From Moniliella sp. 'wahieum' (Eukaryota > Basidiomycota > Moniliellomycetes > Moniliellales > Moniliellaceae): a stretch of DNA of 64,000 nucleotides. The notes beneath the pieces were generated by a model that was not told where the DNA came from, did not search any database, and saw only the letters and a list, made by a program, of their open reading frames with translations. The DNA is taken from the NCBI GenBank assembly GCA_003971905.1, contig RSEE01000043.1, positions 248,001 through 312,000 of the forward strand, read 5' to 3'. Each line of letters begins with the position of its first letter. The stretch's first letter is position 1. Below, one piece after another: positions 35,073 through 46,497 of the stretch. The position numbers and the translations under genes were made by a program.

Positions 35073-35165
35073 CGACAATGACAGGATTCGAACCTGTGCA
35101 GGCAGAGCCTAATTGATGGTTAGTAACGTTCTAATCAATCCCCTTAACCGCTCGGGCACATTGCC
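35073..35165 (-). tRNA. tRNA-Ser (anticodon AGA) with intron
   Basis: On the minus strand the acceptor GGCAATG (35165-35159) pairs with CATTGTC, followed by discriminator G. It is a class II tRNA with a long variable arm (GGCTCTGCCTGC) and T arm ACAGG-TTCGAAT-CCTGT. The anticodon stem ATTGA/TCAAT encloses TTAGAA, then an intron of about 11 nt (CGTTACTAACC). The discriminator G and variable arm favour Ser over Leu. A T-run follows the 3' end. Confidence 0.9.
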
Positions 35166-37929
35166 ATTGTTGCAAGGAATCCGCTTTAGATATCTTATCA
35201 ACATCAATGGAAAAGCGAAGTTGAATATCCAAAAGCATCGTTCCTAAAGGCCTACAGGGAAGGAGTAAAAACAGAGACATGGAAACCCGCAAAAAGACGG
35301 GAAATGAGCTTGACTCGTGAGACCAGCCAAACGATGAGAGATCATCGATCATGTGCCATCGATGGGCCCGGACTAGGGCCCAACCCACGGTTTTGGTGTG
35401 TTTTCTTTCCCTTGTGGAGAGAGGACAGACCACCCTCACAGCTGCGATTGTAACGGGGTTGCTGGCTTCCCCAGCGGAGACCTTCCCTGCCCATCGGAGA
35501 CAAGACTCACGGAGGACTAAACACGTTTCAGATCCAAAGTCCAAGGAACACTGGCGTGAACGTCGTGAGTAGTGCTTTGCTGTTCGTCGGGTAGAGCCAG
35601 GAAGCGGCCGCGAGGAGGTTGCACACGTTACGAGCTTGACGAGAAAGCTGGGAATTCGGAACGGTGGTTCTTCTAGAGTGGAGTTAGCCTAGAAGAAGGG
35701 TGATTTGTAAAGAGATTGGTGGACGGCTTGGGCTTTTGGGCCATCACAATTAGATCTAAGAATAGGCAGGTTTTATATAGAAGAGAAGGGGGACAAAAGA
35801 AAGACCGACAGATCTATAGCTAAAAGTGCATGTGAGGGACACGAGGCAAGAGACGAGGCAACAGAGTCAAGGGCCAAGCTGACCCGAGACGAGATACGGG
35901 CCGAGAAACCGAATCGAAACCTTGCGTAGCGTTTTGGACTTTTAATAGATGAAGGCGAGTGGAGAAGAGGGGATTGTTGTGGGTTTTGTAGATCGGCCAA
36001 TGGGGGGCACCGTCTCGCCGTGGCCACGTTGCGTATGTACCGGAAAGAGCAAGACTAGTGTGCCTATATAGTACATTGTCCTGGAAAAGGTTGGCAGGAA
36101 GGGCAGCAATGCAGGCAACAACTACAAAAGGGGTTGGGAGAGGTTCTTTGTCACTGGAAGAATGCTACTCTCGTAGGATCACCACGGGATCCTTACAATG
36201 AAGAATGGTTACGGTCGACGGCAATGGGGGATTCCCCACAGAAGGCTGAAAGACCAAAATGTGAGCGGCCCTCTTGCACGACCGGGGTCGGGTTGCACCT
36301 GTTGCGGCGGTAGCGGGTGTGCGACGCCATCTGGAGCGTGCTGAAAGCGCGTTGTCTCCGAAACTAGACGAGAAGTGGCCTGTCTCTGCCCCAGCAGTTC
36401 CCCCTGATTTCATCTGGCTCCGATAGCGGTTCAAACGGCGATGTCAATATATCTCTCAGACCAAGTAAAGACAAAAGTAAAGATGTGGAGAAAACCCGCC
36501 CAATAAAAGGCGTGAGGCCTCTGTTGACGGCAAACCGTGAGCCTCGGCAGATCTGATCCAATCCAAGGTCTGATGCTTTCCAATCCTAATAGAGCTTGCC
36601 CCCGCCCCAACCTAGTCCCTGTCACAGAAGAACGTGAGCGGGTAAGGCCAGCGGAGCCTATACGCGCTCCCTTCCTTCTTCGTTTTCATAACCCCAACAC
36701 CCCAGTTTTGGTTATTGGATCTGATCTGATCTTCTATGAGCTGAGATGTCCAGCGTGTGACCACCAGCGGGATCCACCAGTCTTCCGTATCCGGGCGATA
36801 ACAATTGCCCCTCGCCCACAAGTGAATTGGTAACCATCGCCTGGTTACGGAATTGTCAGTAACCCCGTTTGCGACGACCATCGTCGTCCCATGTCCGTTT
36901 ACCTTACCTTGCTAGGTTGCCAGTGCGACAACGCCCCCCCTGTTTTCTCCTGGCTCCCGTTCTTCCTCTTTTCTATGCACTGTTTCCCTATTATTAGTCC
37001 CGATCTGTAAAAGCAATGGTTCGTGGTTTTCCCCCGCGGTATATTCCTCTCCTGTCCTCGCCAATTGTTGATCAATCCAGTACAACAGGCATCTCCTCCT
37101 CTTAGTTATTGCCTCCCGCTCTTTGCCCTCGTCATCCAGCTCCCGTCTCCAACTCTCCGTCCTTCAGTTAATCCAGTTCACATGTGCCCTCCTCGGGTCT
37201 GCCACGTCGAAGTCCAGCTAAGTTCAGCCGCTTGTGATCCCGTTTTCAGCCACATGACCTCTCCAGTTCCAGTCCAGCTCCACAGTCTGTCAGTGTTATG
37301 TTCCCCCGCTGCCAGTTCCCGTCTCTGAGCCCGAAGGCTTCAAACACCCTGTTCCTCCCAAACCAGTGCTATACGCAGCCTTTCGGCACCTACAGCCACC
37401 TCTGCTATAATACGCCAAGAGGCCACTCCCAGTCCCTACTACTATATACGGGCCCCCCCGCTCGGACCCAAAGCGCGAACTACCATGGGTCTACCTTAGG
37501 ACCGCCAACGCATTGTACTGTACCCCTTAACCCTCCCCCCCATTCCCCCGGGCAGGCACCCTGGCGGTGTCCACTCGGAGGAACAATCTCGATCGTGCAG
37601 CTGCTGTACCAAGTTCGGTGCCAAAAAAACGGCCATCCTCTCGATACCACGTTGTATCTATATGGCAACACCAGTCGGCCCAGTTGCCTTGATATTTATA
37701 CAATCTTCTGTTCTTCCCCGCGTTTCTTCCCTTTTTGGGGGATGGAACGGGTTATTATGCACACAGACAACTGGGGAGAAAGGCGGTAAACTCATAGTAA
37801 GATTCACTGCATAGCTCCCACAAGAGCTAATATGCCCCCATTCGCATAGGAAGGGAAAATATAAGAACAATGCTGCTGCAGTGCCGCTGGTCGCATGTCA
37901 CCAGTGTATAGTACGCAATTCATCCACAC
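35166..37929. other. Gene-poor region with retroelement-derived repeat
   Basis: No intact gene is seen. The segment at 37318-37530 aligns with 43996-44190, and is probably the decayed non-coding or gag part of the same retroelement family. Open frames at 36165-36434 and 36537-36833 show no known domain. Confidence 0.45.
37318..37530 (+). repeat. Dispersed repeat copy A1 (related to 43996-44190)
   Basis: Ordered blocks shared with the other copy include CCCGTC, GGCTTCA, CGCAGCCTT, CAGCCACC and a pyrimidine-rich tail with TTGTAC near the right end. The two copies are diverged and indel-rich but collinear and in the same orientation. Confidence 0.5.
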
Positions 37930-38400
37930 AACACTTCTCAAGAGTGAAATGATCATCGAGGCCAAACACTCTTGCATCCATTGACATGCGCAGGACCAGG
38001 TACGATCTTGGTGCGGAATTTGGCCACCATGATGGACTGTGGGTGGGACAATGCTCGTACTGAATGGTTCCGGCCTCCGCCCATTTGCGCATTGCCTTGA
38101 GCTCAACGTCGTAGTTCTTGCTGCGACCATGCTTCTCAGTTGCCGTCAAGTAAGCCAGAGCACAGACTGATTGTCTACTAGTTGATATTCATGCTCTTTT
38201 GATTCTTCTCAAAGTCCTTTGCGATCTTGAGCACATGGGTTGCCTCACGAGGGCCTTCTATGGCAGCATTGAGCTCAGCCTCGGTAGTGAACAGGGCCAG
38301 CTTGATCTGCTTGCGATTTGCCCACCACACAGCAGCGCCAGCCAACACAGCGGATCACGAAAAGATCATATATGTTTAAGATATAAAATACCTTCAAAAA
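37930..38400 (-). mobile_element. Ty1/copia retrotransposon fragment (RNase H end of the polyprotein)
   Basis: Reading the minus strand in three frames gives the C-terminal RNase H domain of a copia-type polyprotein: WWANRKQIKLALFTTEAEL, then an EDNQS-like segment (DNQSVLWLT), then EKHGRSKNYDVELKAMRKW and GTIQYEHCPT, then a VAKFRTKIVPGPAH-like ending. The acidic residues of the TTEAE and DNQS motifs and the HxRxK-type segment are recognisable. Stops and frame breaks interrupt it, so it is a dead relic. Reverse-transcriptase sequence may continue to about 39160, where one segment reads REIGRVLHIRASLT, but that is weak. Confidence 0.8.
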
Positions 38401-38452
38401 TGTCAGAGGAGTAATTTGCCGTGGGTGAGGCAATTCTGTCAGCGCGCTGCAG

Positions 38453-38563
38453 GTCAGTTACATCGTCGATGTCACCACCCTGAACGTCAGATATGTCCTC
38501 GATGTCATCCCCTTGAACGTCAGATACGTCGCCGACGTCACCCATTTAAACGTCAGAAACGCG
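38453..38563 (+). repeat. 33-bp minisatellite, about 3.4 copies
   Basis: Units begin GTCAG and end in AAC, at 38453, 38486 and 38519, with a partial unit at 38552. On the plus strand one frame reads an 11-residue repeat of the form VRYVxDVxxLN (VSYIVDVTTLN, VRYVLDVIPLN, VRYVADVTHLN). Unit length is a multiple of three, and most changes keep the residue pattern. Confidence 0.9.
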
Positions 38564-38599
38564 TTGACGCGCCCCTGGGCGACGTATCTGACGAATCTG

Positions 38600-40102
38600 A
38601 TCCTCCTATGCTAGCTTTTCCTGGGTTACTATTGGTACACGGGTCACACTCCAGGCGGTACAAATTTCAGGGGTACCTAACGGAAGATGCGTGTCCGCAA
38701 TGCCCTAGAAATTCTCCCATGCACTCGTCCAGCTCAGTAGATAGCTTGCGGGGCGATGAGTGAAAAAAGTCAGATGACCTGCTGGGCGACAACGGGGTAG
38801 CGACGTACTTATGATCGAACAAAGAGACAGTGATGGCACTGAAAATGCCACTGCAGCGGTTACTGTTATTCAGACTCCCGTTGAGCAAGACGGCGCACAT
38901 CGCGGAGGGGTCAGGGAAGCTCTGATGTGTAAGACACGTCCTATTTCCCTCTGGAAGTCAATGTTGTTCGGTGCGTAGCAACAGAAGCGCTTTTTGATGA
39001 GAACGGGGGCAGTAAGTTTATTATGGCCATATTGCGATGAGAGCAACGCGTGAAGAGGCTGGGCCAGTACGTACCAGCTTGGCGGCGGTGAGCTCTTGGT
39101 GAGAGAGGCTGCGAAAGTAGACTGGAAACTTATGGCACACCAAATCAGCCTGAAAGGCTGCAATTGCGCGCCTTCCGTTGCCTCGCGAAGTCGGGGATAA
39201 GGAGGAAGGATAACAAAGTGTTGAGAATCTTTGTGCAGATTTTAGTCCGTAAGCAACCTAATGGCCGATCAGGCTATAGCCAGCAACCCTTAGAACGGTG
39301 TTCCTATACTGAAGAGATGAGCTTGTCTCGCGGGTTTCACAGAATTGACATGTGTTTCAAGAGATGGCTGCGACATATCAACAGGCTCTGGGTCTGGACG
39401 CCAGAGAATTTGCTGGTAATAGTAGTTAAGAAGTAGCGTTGAATCGTGATTTTGTTTGCTCCAGTGGGGTGACCGATCATTCAGGTTATAGCTCTGTCAC
39501 AGCCATAATAATTCGTCATGGCGGTGCAGAGTAGTAGTAATAAAGGAACAGACCTGTGAGAATAAATACACAATAGTACGGGAGACGCTGATCGGATATA
39601 TTGACTGTGCCTGATTCCGTCGTATGTCACTGAGGGCCCATCGCCGCTGTACCAGGGAGCTATGATGAGAGACCAACAGACGGAGAGCAGAAGAGATCAC
39701 TAAAAGGGAGTTAAACACACCAATGAATCAAAGGGGAAAACAATGCATGGAACACTTCATCAAACAGTGGACGAAACATGGCTAAGAAGAGAATATAGGC
39801 CAGATGTTATTTTCGTGGGAAGTGTGGGCCGAACAAGAGCAACATGGCTATCAGACATCATGCTCCGACAATTCGTTCATGGTGACTATCCAATGGTCGT
39901 TAGTGAGCTATCTTAATATTGGACAAATCATTGCGTTTTTGATTGGATTGGATTCGCGACTGCCTGTCTATTAATAATACCCATCACTGAACTCACGCAT
40001 ACCTTTTTCTGCATTCGCGACCAAGATCAGGTGTACGGACTGGTGGTAATTTGGGCAGCGCACCACAGCAAGCAGTGATTGCATTCCTCCGTTCTCGTCG
40101 TC
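38600..40102. other. AT-rich interval, possible retroelement debris
   Basis: No gene is supported. The minus strand at 39163-38870 may be the reverse-transcriptase end of the copia relic to its left. The rest is low in GC and has only short frames. Confidence 0.35.
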
Positions 40103-40680
40103 ATGTCGGCCTTCCCTTCACAAGGCTCGTCTCCCGACGGCACACCTCGCACTACCACCACCGACCAGGGTGACAAAACGAAGTCGAATGTAGGCCTGCT
40201 CCATCTAGACCCTTTGAACGCGGATGGTGCCGCCTCCTCTCCCGTTACGGAGCAAGGCACACGCCCTCTTTCGGCCTCCACCAGGCGCAAGCGCATCTAT
40301 ATTTTCTCAGCGGTTGTCGCCACCGTCATTGTGCTGGCCATCGCGCTGGGTGTAGGTCTGGGGTTGGACTGAGTCACTACATACACAAAGATTCGGATGA
40401 ACAACATCGCCCTGGCTCCAGCCCCAAACGTTCTCTGCCTCCTTCTCCGGTGGGAACCACGTTTTTGCGATTCACCCCGTGCCCTAACGTTCACCCAGGC
40501 CACTGTGCCCCTCATGCACTCCTCCCTGTGGGCCGACCCAGAAGGCACAGCACCCAGCAACGCAACGATGGCTGTCGTGGTCCGACATGGGATTGGGCGT
40601 AACTTTGATGCCGCCTTTGCCGCATTGGCCCCCATTCTTGACCTTGGCACGACGGTGCTCGTCTCGCCCAACTTTTACTA
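40103..40680 (+). pseudogene. Truncated type II membrane protein with alpha/beta-hydrolase start
   Basis: ATG 40103 opens MSAFPSQGSSPDGTP, a hydrophilic N-terminus of about 64 residues. A basic stop-transfer flank (STRRKRIY) and a single membrane helix (IFSAVVATVIVLAIALGVGL) follow. After a TGA and frame change, a second block reads TVPLMHSSLWADPEG and TMAVVVRHGIGRN, continuing to LDLGTTVLVSPNFY. The HGxGRN turn after a hydrophobic strand resembles the oxyanion-loop region of fungal alpha/beta hydrolases. The frame stops at 40680, and a short continuation PTDVPRLHKNV is visible after that stop. The catalytic Ser, Asp and His region is not found in the AT-rich sequence downstream, so the gene looks truncated within the transposon island. 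Confidence 0.45.
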
Positions 40681-40719
40681 ACCTACCGACGTGCCTCGGT
40701 TGCACAAGAATGTCTGTAG

Positions 40720-42100
40720 ACCGTTACCTTTATCCATCTTCTCGTCAAACGTCGTATAGTTTTGACCTATGGCAAACTCAGTAGATTTGGGCGACAACCA
40801 AAGAACAATTGTCAGCATGCACCGATCAGGCACAGATCGAATGAACTCGAAAAAAACACAGATATTCACGAAGATGCTCGGCTAGTAATTCATTGTTTAA
40901 GTTCTACTATTACTTGCAAAAACACTGGGCATCAAGCGCATATATTTCTTTGCATACTATGAGTGATACTGATTCTTACCAATTCGCTCCACTATCAATT
41001 GGTAGATGGAATCGTATTTCCGGCACTGCTTGAGAGAGGCTACCATTATATGCCGTGTATTTCAACAGAATATAGATATTGAGCAACATTTTTGAATTCA
41101 TGGCTTATGCAAACAGGAGCAACATGATTCCAGTTATGCGACTATTCAGGATAGGAATAGAAGACGAATTATTTTTTTCCAGGGATGATTCATCGGTTTG
41201 GCATCCAATGACATGCATGTGCGTCTAACGGTCGCGCACGATAGGTGCCAACAGTACATTCTATCCGTCACGCCGGATACGGTATCTGCCACCAGAAGTA
41301 ATGGGTTCTCAGGTCGCTGGTGATGGGCATCAGCCTGCACAATTCAGTAGAAAAGATGCGGTGTATCGTTACTACAGTTCTGAGAGGTCGTTTAGGCTGG
41401 TGTGACTACGGATGCCAGCATGTCCATAATCAAGCGATCACTTTACGCCTATTTATAGAAGTAGTCGAACCTTAGCTAGGACTGTCTTTAGGAAGAACTA
41501 CGGAGAAAATAGAAATGGATAGTACCCAAAAACCACGAGAATTTTACATGCTGGTACGTGCTTGAACAACTTGTCAAGGTTACAACAAATTGACTTTTGG
41601 GTGCACTGAAGTGCCGGGCAGTGTAGGAAAAGGAATCGCGGAAATAACAGGAGGCATTTCTCCCTCACGTTTCTTAGCTCAAACGTGAAGGCAGAGTGCC
41701 CCAGCTCCTGTCAAATCAGCCTTGCCCCTACATGAATTGGAGAACGTATGATTGAATTTGAGGCTGAAACCACGTCCTGCTTGTCCGATGGCGCGATATG
41801 TGTAACAACACGCGTCCTGTATCAGTGAGGTGTGGATGTCAAGGGGATCGGCAAACCAATCCATCGTTCTATCCTCATTCACTCTGTCTACTGGGCCAGA
41901 TGCATTTTGCGTGGTAAAAACAAGTGAAGAGCTGCAGTGAAGTTTTTGGATGCTGTTGCTAGGAGGCATTGTTGGCTCAGCGAACAGTTAAGCGACGTGT
42001 CTGAAACCGTTCGGACTCTGAAGAGGGACGGTGTGGACAACTGTATGCTGTCCTGACCAGTGAGATGAGTGCGGGAGTAGAGCCTGAAATCTGGACTGCC
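40720..42100. other. AT-rich interval without recognisable genes
   Basis: GC content is visibly lower than in the flanking gene regions. Open frames are under 100 codons on both strands and show no motif. Confidence 0.45.
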
Positions 42101-43995
42101 AGAGTGGATGAGGCTGCGTGGCGAAGATGTTCGATCCTGTTTTTTTCGTCTGTCATCCGGTGCAAATCCCAACTCTCGTGACCAGGTCCCTCCCCCGCGC
42201 GTCATCTCCTCCTTCGAGATTTACGCGGGCATCGCACTCACCCTTATCGGGACGCATCATGGATTGACCGCTTCATGGTCCTGCTGTAGGGGGAGAGGAC
42301 CTTACTTGGGTGGAGCAGTTCGATTCGGAGGTGAATCTTCCTATGGAGACGCACACCGCTCCGGTCTTAGTCTTGGTTTGCGTTTCGTGCGACCCTCATG
42401 AAAAATAGTGAGGCGAGCGCAACCCGGCGCAAAAGGATTTTGAGGAGGTTTCATCGTTACCGGAAGACGGGATCTGCGGCGGACTATTCCGCTAAATTCA
42501 CAGTCCTGCTGTGCATTGCTGGAACCTCAACGTGTCGGCTCTGAGAACGCTACTGGAACTTCCGATTATTAAGGCTTGAAGCCGTAGGTGCATGACGCAA
42601 TCTTCGCCTCCCGCGGCGAGTCGGTTCACTTTGGGCGGATCAGTTTCGAAGAACTGTGCACAACAGCGGCCATTGACATCGATCAATCCCACTAGCGGGG
42701 TGCGTACGGTACGGCTGGTTCCCCGGCATCGGGCGGCAAACATTGGTTTCAGCCTTCACCTCCTGAGGCCAAGCCCATCAGGATCTCACAGTCGACCACC
42801 CCGCCGCGGAAGCCGAACGCCACGTTAGGCTTGCTTCTGCTACGGCTCCCGTAACCACCTCACTGCCGGGTGCCCCACCTCGTAGTCTCCTTCTGTGGCC
42901 TCCACACGGCCCCGCCATGACTGATCCTATCTGACGCGGTCGTGGGGTTTTGCCTTACCTCCCCTCGGTCGTTTACAGTACTCGAGTTCACTTGCATCCT
43001 CTGGCCCTTCGTCTCCCGTCTCCGTCCCTCCAAATTCCGGTTACCGCCTTGGCCACAAAGGCTCTCTGTTGGTGCAAACATCGTTCTCATGGACCACTGC
43101 ACCCCGTTCTCCTCTGTTAATTTGACCCCGTTTCCCTCCACGTTTCCTCCCAGCAAGCCGTCCACTCCCCTCCTCCCTTTCGCGCTCCCCCCCACACCCC
43201 ATCTCACGGTACGCAACAACCTTTCCCATAACTCCCTCCCGGCAGCCTCTGACCGGAGGAGTCTCTACTACGTGCCTCCCCGATCTGGACCGCCTATTGG
43301 CTTTCTCTCACCAAGGCAGTTTGAGCTCGAGATGTAGTCAGGGAGCCTGAACTCATTGTAAGCGTCTAGTCGACAGTGGGTGTCACGGGCTGCGGCGGAC
43401 ACGAGATGGTCCGACCAAAGCTAAGGCCCGCCTGCTCCGCACATGCCCACAGTAGAGCGTGCTCCGCAGGCCAACCAAGTGTGATGATGGTTGGCTAAAT
43501 TAAGTATCGTGGCCGAAGGGCCATGCTCCGCTCGGCAATAGTCGCCCCCCGCCCAAGTCCAAGCCGGCTGGCTTAAATAGGCCACCGAGCTTCCAGTGCC
43601 GTGGCGACGTCTGCCGCCCCGTCCCCGCCCCCGTTTCCGTTTCCTTTCTCGGTCGCGCCTGCGGCGACCAACCCCGCTTTTGACATGTCTTCCTTTCTAC
43701 ACCCCCTCTTGTATCCGTTTCCCTTTTGATCCTGCCTGTACCCCTGGTTGATGGGGATCTTTTCCCCTACCTTCTCGTCCTTCTCCGACGTCATTCTCGT
43801 CTCAACCCCCTCGTCTACTCCTCTCGCCTATCCTGTCCGACTCCCACCCGTTTTCCAGCCAATTGATCCAGTACAGGCAGCTCCTCTTGTTAGCGTTCCT
43901 CCAGCCATTCGTCAGTCCAGTCGCGCGAGCCCTCCTTTGATCGCGTCGATTCCCAGTGTCAGTTGAGGCAGTGTTTGTCCCCCTCTGCCTCCTCC

Positions 43996-45250
43996 CGTCC
44001 CTAAGTCCCGGAGGCTTCAGACACGTTACTACGGCCCAAGCCGGTGCAGACGCAGCCTTGCCACACGTGCAGCCACCCCACCAAAGGCCTCTCCTCGTCC
44101 CTAGCTGCGCTCGGATACACCAACCAGCCTAAGCCCGAAACTACCGTGAGTCGACCTACCGTCGCCTAAGGGATTGTACCCCCAAAAACCCCAGGGCGGG
44201 GGCCCCCTGGCGGCGCCGGGGCTCGTCTCGTCCGTCGCCGTTGTTGGCGGTTCCGAGATGTTCCCGACGAATCACACTCGCGTATCTGGAGCACATCTGC
44301 CAGGCGGTCCCTCCCAGCTACCCCATTCCTTCCGTAGCGCCTTCTCCAAGTTAAACGGCCGTGGAGGTGCGGCGTCATTATGTCAAAAGTGTTGAGACTC
44401 CAGTCCAAGTACTTACAGATCATGAGGCCATTACTACGTTTCGCCGTCCTCGCCTGTTGAACCGCCGCCAGGGACGATGATGCTAGATTTTCCCCCCTAT
44501 CGCCTTGCTACTATTGTGGTCAACGGCGGTCCCCTTCTACGTCCAGCCTGACTTGGTCGGCCAGGGCGGGTATTTGTCCAGCCAGCGATCTTCTGACGGC
44601 CTTGACTATCGTTACTACATCGGGCCCTTTCGAATTGTCCGTTGTTGGCAGCGCCGCATATCAGATCCGCTTTCCCATTGCGGACTTTCTACACCTTCAT
44701 GGCGAGTTCCATGTGTCCCGCTTGCGTGCCTACACCCCGGGTGACGTGGTCCCTGCCCGTTGTGGCTGGAGTCCCCCCCCCATCCTCTCCCCGAATATGG
44801 TGACGATAATTGCTATTCATCACGATGTCGACACGTCCTCGACTCTCGCCGCAAGGACCGTGGAGGCCACATTCGGCACTTTTTATTTCTTCACTTTCGT
44901 GGCTATTCCCCATCCACGAACGGGAGTGGTATACCGCCACGAACATGTCTCTCATTATCCCGAACCGGTGTTTCGTTTCCAAGTGTCGCTCATGCCGTCG
45001 TCGACTCTCGCCATCTCTCGCCTCCGCCGACGACCGGGATCAAGGTGTGAACGGGGTCAAGGACATATATACTGTTTGCCTATCTCCTCGCTCCCATTTC
45101 CAATTCCTTCGTCCGAGCGTCTCGCTCTTCGCCTGCTCTTCCTCTTGGCACCACATATGTCCTCTGCTCTTGTTTCTTCCCCACGACGATTGGAACGCTT
45201 TTTAACTTAGTCTCACCTCTGGGTCTCTCGCCTTAGCCGACTGTTGCAAC
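43996..45250 (+). mobile_element. Ty3/gypsy retrotransposon remnant with chromodomain
   Basis: From left to right: the dispersed repeat copy A2 (43996-44190), an RNase H tail (about 44400-44480) reading VQVLTDHEAITTFRRPRLLN with RRQ following, an integrase C-terminal region (about 44600-44740) reading YIGPFRIV, then VGSAAYQIRFPIADFLHLHG and EFHVSRLRAY, and a chromodomain-like stretch (44800-44960) with DSRRKDRGGH and HFRGYSPSTNEW-type residues. The integrase catalytic core is missing between the RNase H and C-terminal parts, so the element has an internal deletion. Several frames are needed. The 3' segment 45087-45250 is shared with 28208-28365 and is likely LTR. The element may start further left (42.1-43.9 kb), but I cannot assign domains there. 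Confidence 0.75.
45087..45250 (+). mobile_element. LTR-like 3' end of the Ty3/gypsy remnant
   Basis: This is the copy of the repeat also present at 28208-28365. It ends about 90 bp upstream of the tRNA-Ser at 45340, a position reminiscent of elements that insert next to Pol III genes. Confidence 0.55.
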
Positions 45251-45339
45251 AGCTATCTCGCCCGTTACGAGCTTAGAAAACCAACACAGTTTTCATGGCA
45301 ACAGATACATAAAGTCTCTTTCTCGATCTGTGACGTAAT

Positions 45340-45435
45340 GGCAATGTGCCCGAGCGGTTAAGGGATTGATTAGAACAGTTGTGTCTAACCATCAATTAGG
45401 CTCTGCCTGCACAGGTTCGAATCCTGTCATTGTCG
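45340..45435 (+). tRNA. tRNA-Ser (anticodon AGA) with intron, second copy
   Basis: Exons are almost identical to the copy at 35073-35165: acceptor GGCAATG/CATTGTC, discriminator G, the same variable and T arms. The intron is different and longer (about 15 nt, starting CAGTTGTGTC). It has TTAAGGG where the other copy has TTAAGGGG, so the base before the anticodon stem (position 26) is missing. It is either a damaged gene or a homopolymer miscall. A T-rich stretch follows the 3' end. Confidence 0.85.
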
Positions 45436-46497
45436 TTCATTTTTGCCGAGCAGATCGTCTCACCCCATCGTTGTGGCGATACTGGATGGGTACGGACCTG
45501 TTCCGACGCCCACAATGCAGTTGAAAGCGCGTGTCGATCCCAGTGAGGATCCCCGGGGGCATTAACGTGTCTTTTACCGGCATTTACGATCGTATATGTT
45601 TGGGCGCGTTATTAGCCCTCCTGACAACAGGCGCGACCCGCCATCGCGAATGATCAACGTTTACAACCTCTGGTTGCTGTTGAGAGCCAGCCTCCGTCGG
45701 GTTGACTTGGCCGCCTCCAAAGCCGCTAACGTTCGCTCGGTCGTGAGGAATACGTGTTATTGGTGGTCCTCGTTAGCATTATCGAGCAGGAACTAGTGGA
45801 CTGGTCAAGAAAAAATACAGAAAGAATGACACACTGTATCCATCTGTGTCCATCTTTGTATCCAACATCTCTGAATCCAACTCGTCGATCTGAGATATAG
45901 TTCGGTTGCAATGCCATAATCCCCACTGTGACGTGTGGGTTCATCTCGTACGAGTGAACCGGGAGATGGGGTCGCTGTGGGGTAGAGTAGTAGGGCGGCG
46001 AGAGCGCAGGAATGTCACCGCTACGTTCAAGAGCACGCTCACGTAATTGCCCAACGACAGATGGATAGACCAGCTACACATAAAATCTTTCGGGGAAGAC
46101 GCAGAGGGAATCATCTTCAAAGCAAGTATCAAAAGCCAAAGAGCGAACATATGCGCAAGTCAAGGAGAGAGGAGATGGGGTACTGAGGCTTGGCCATCAG
46201 CCAAGCGCAGGATGAGCGAAGGAGTGAGACGGGTATCAGGAATGACCTTCGCCAATGGAGGTCCAAAGTGCAGTGCGACCGAATTCCAGTCCGGCGCTGT
46301 CGAGGCCGCAACCCAAAGGGGAAGAGGAGTAGGAAGAGCAAGAACTCTTACACAGGTACCCGGCCACTAACGACTCGTGCCCTCGTGATCGGGGCCAATG
46401 TCATGGCTGGGATACGTTTTGGAGTTCCAGTCCTGTCGGTCTTGCCCTCTAATTTGAGTTGGCGTTTTTGCTGTCGCACTTTTCTTTTTGCGTGCCT
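45436..46497. other. Intergenic between tRNA-Ser and UPF0658 gene
   Basis: No gene is recognised. The right part (46150-46490) may include a 3' extension of the UPF0658 gene in another frame, but the conserved domain ends before it. Confidence 0.4.

Noticed and set aside
35073-45435. The two tRNA-Ser genes as arms of one long inverted repeat
   Set aside because: Homology stops at the tRNA ends; the upstream flanks share no sequence, so these are separate gene copies and not the ends of one element.
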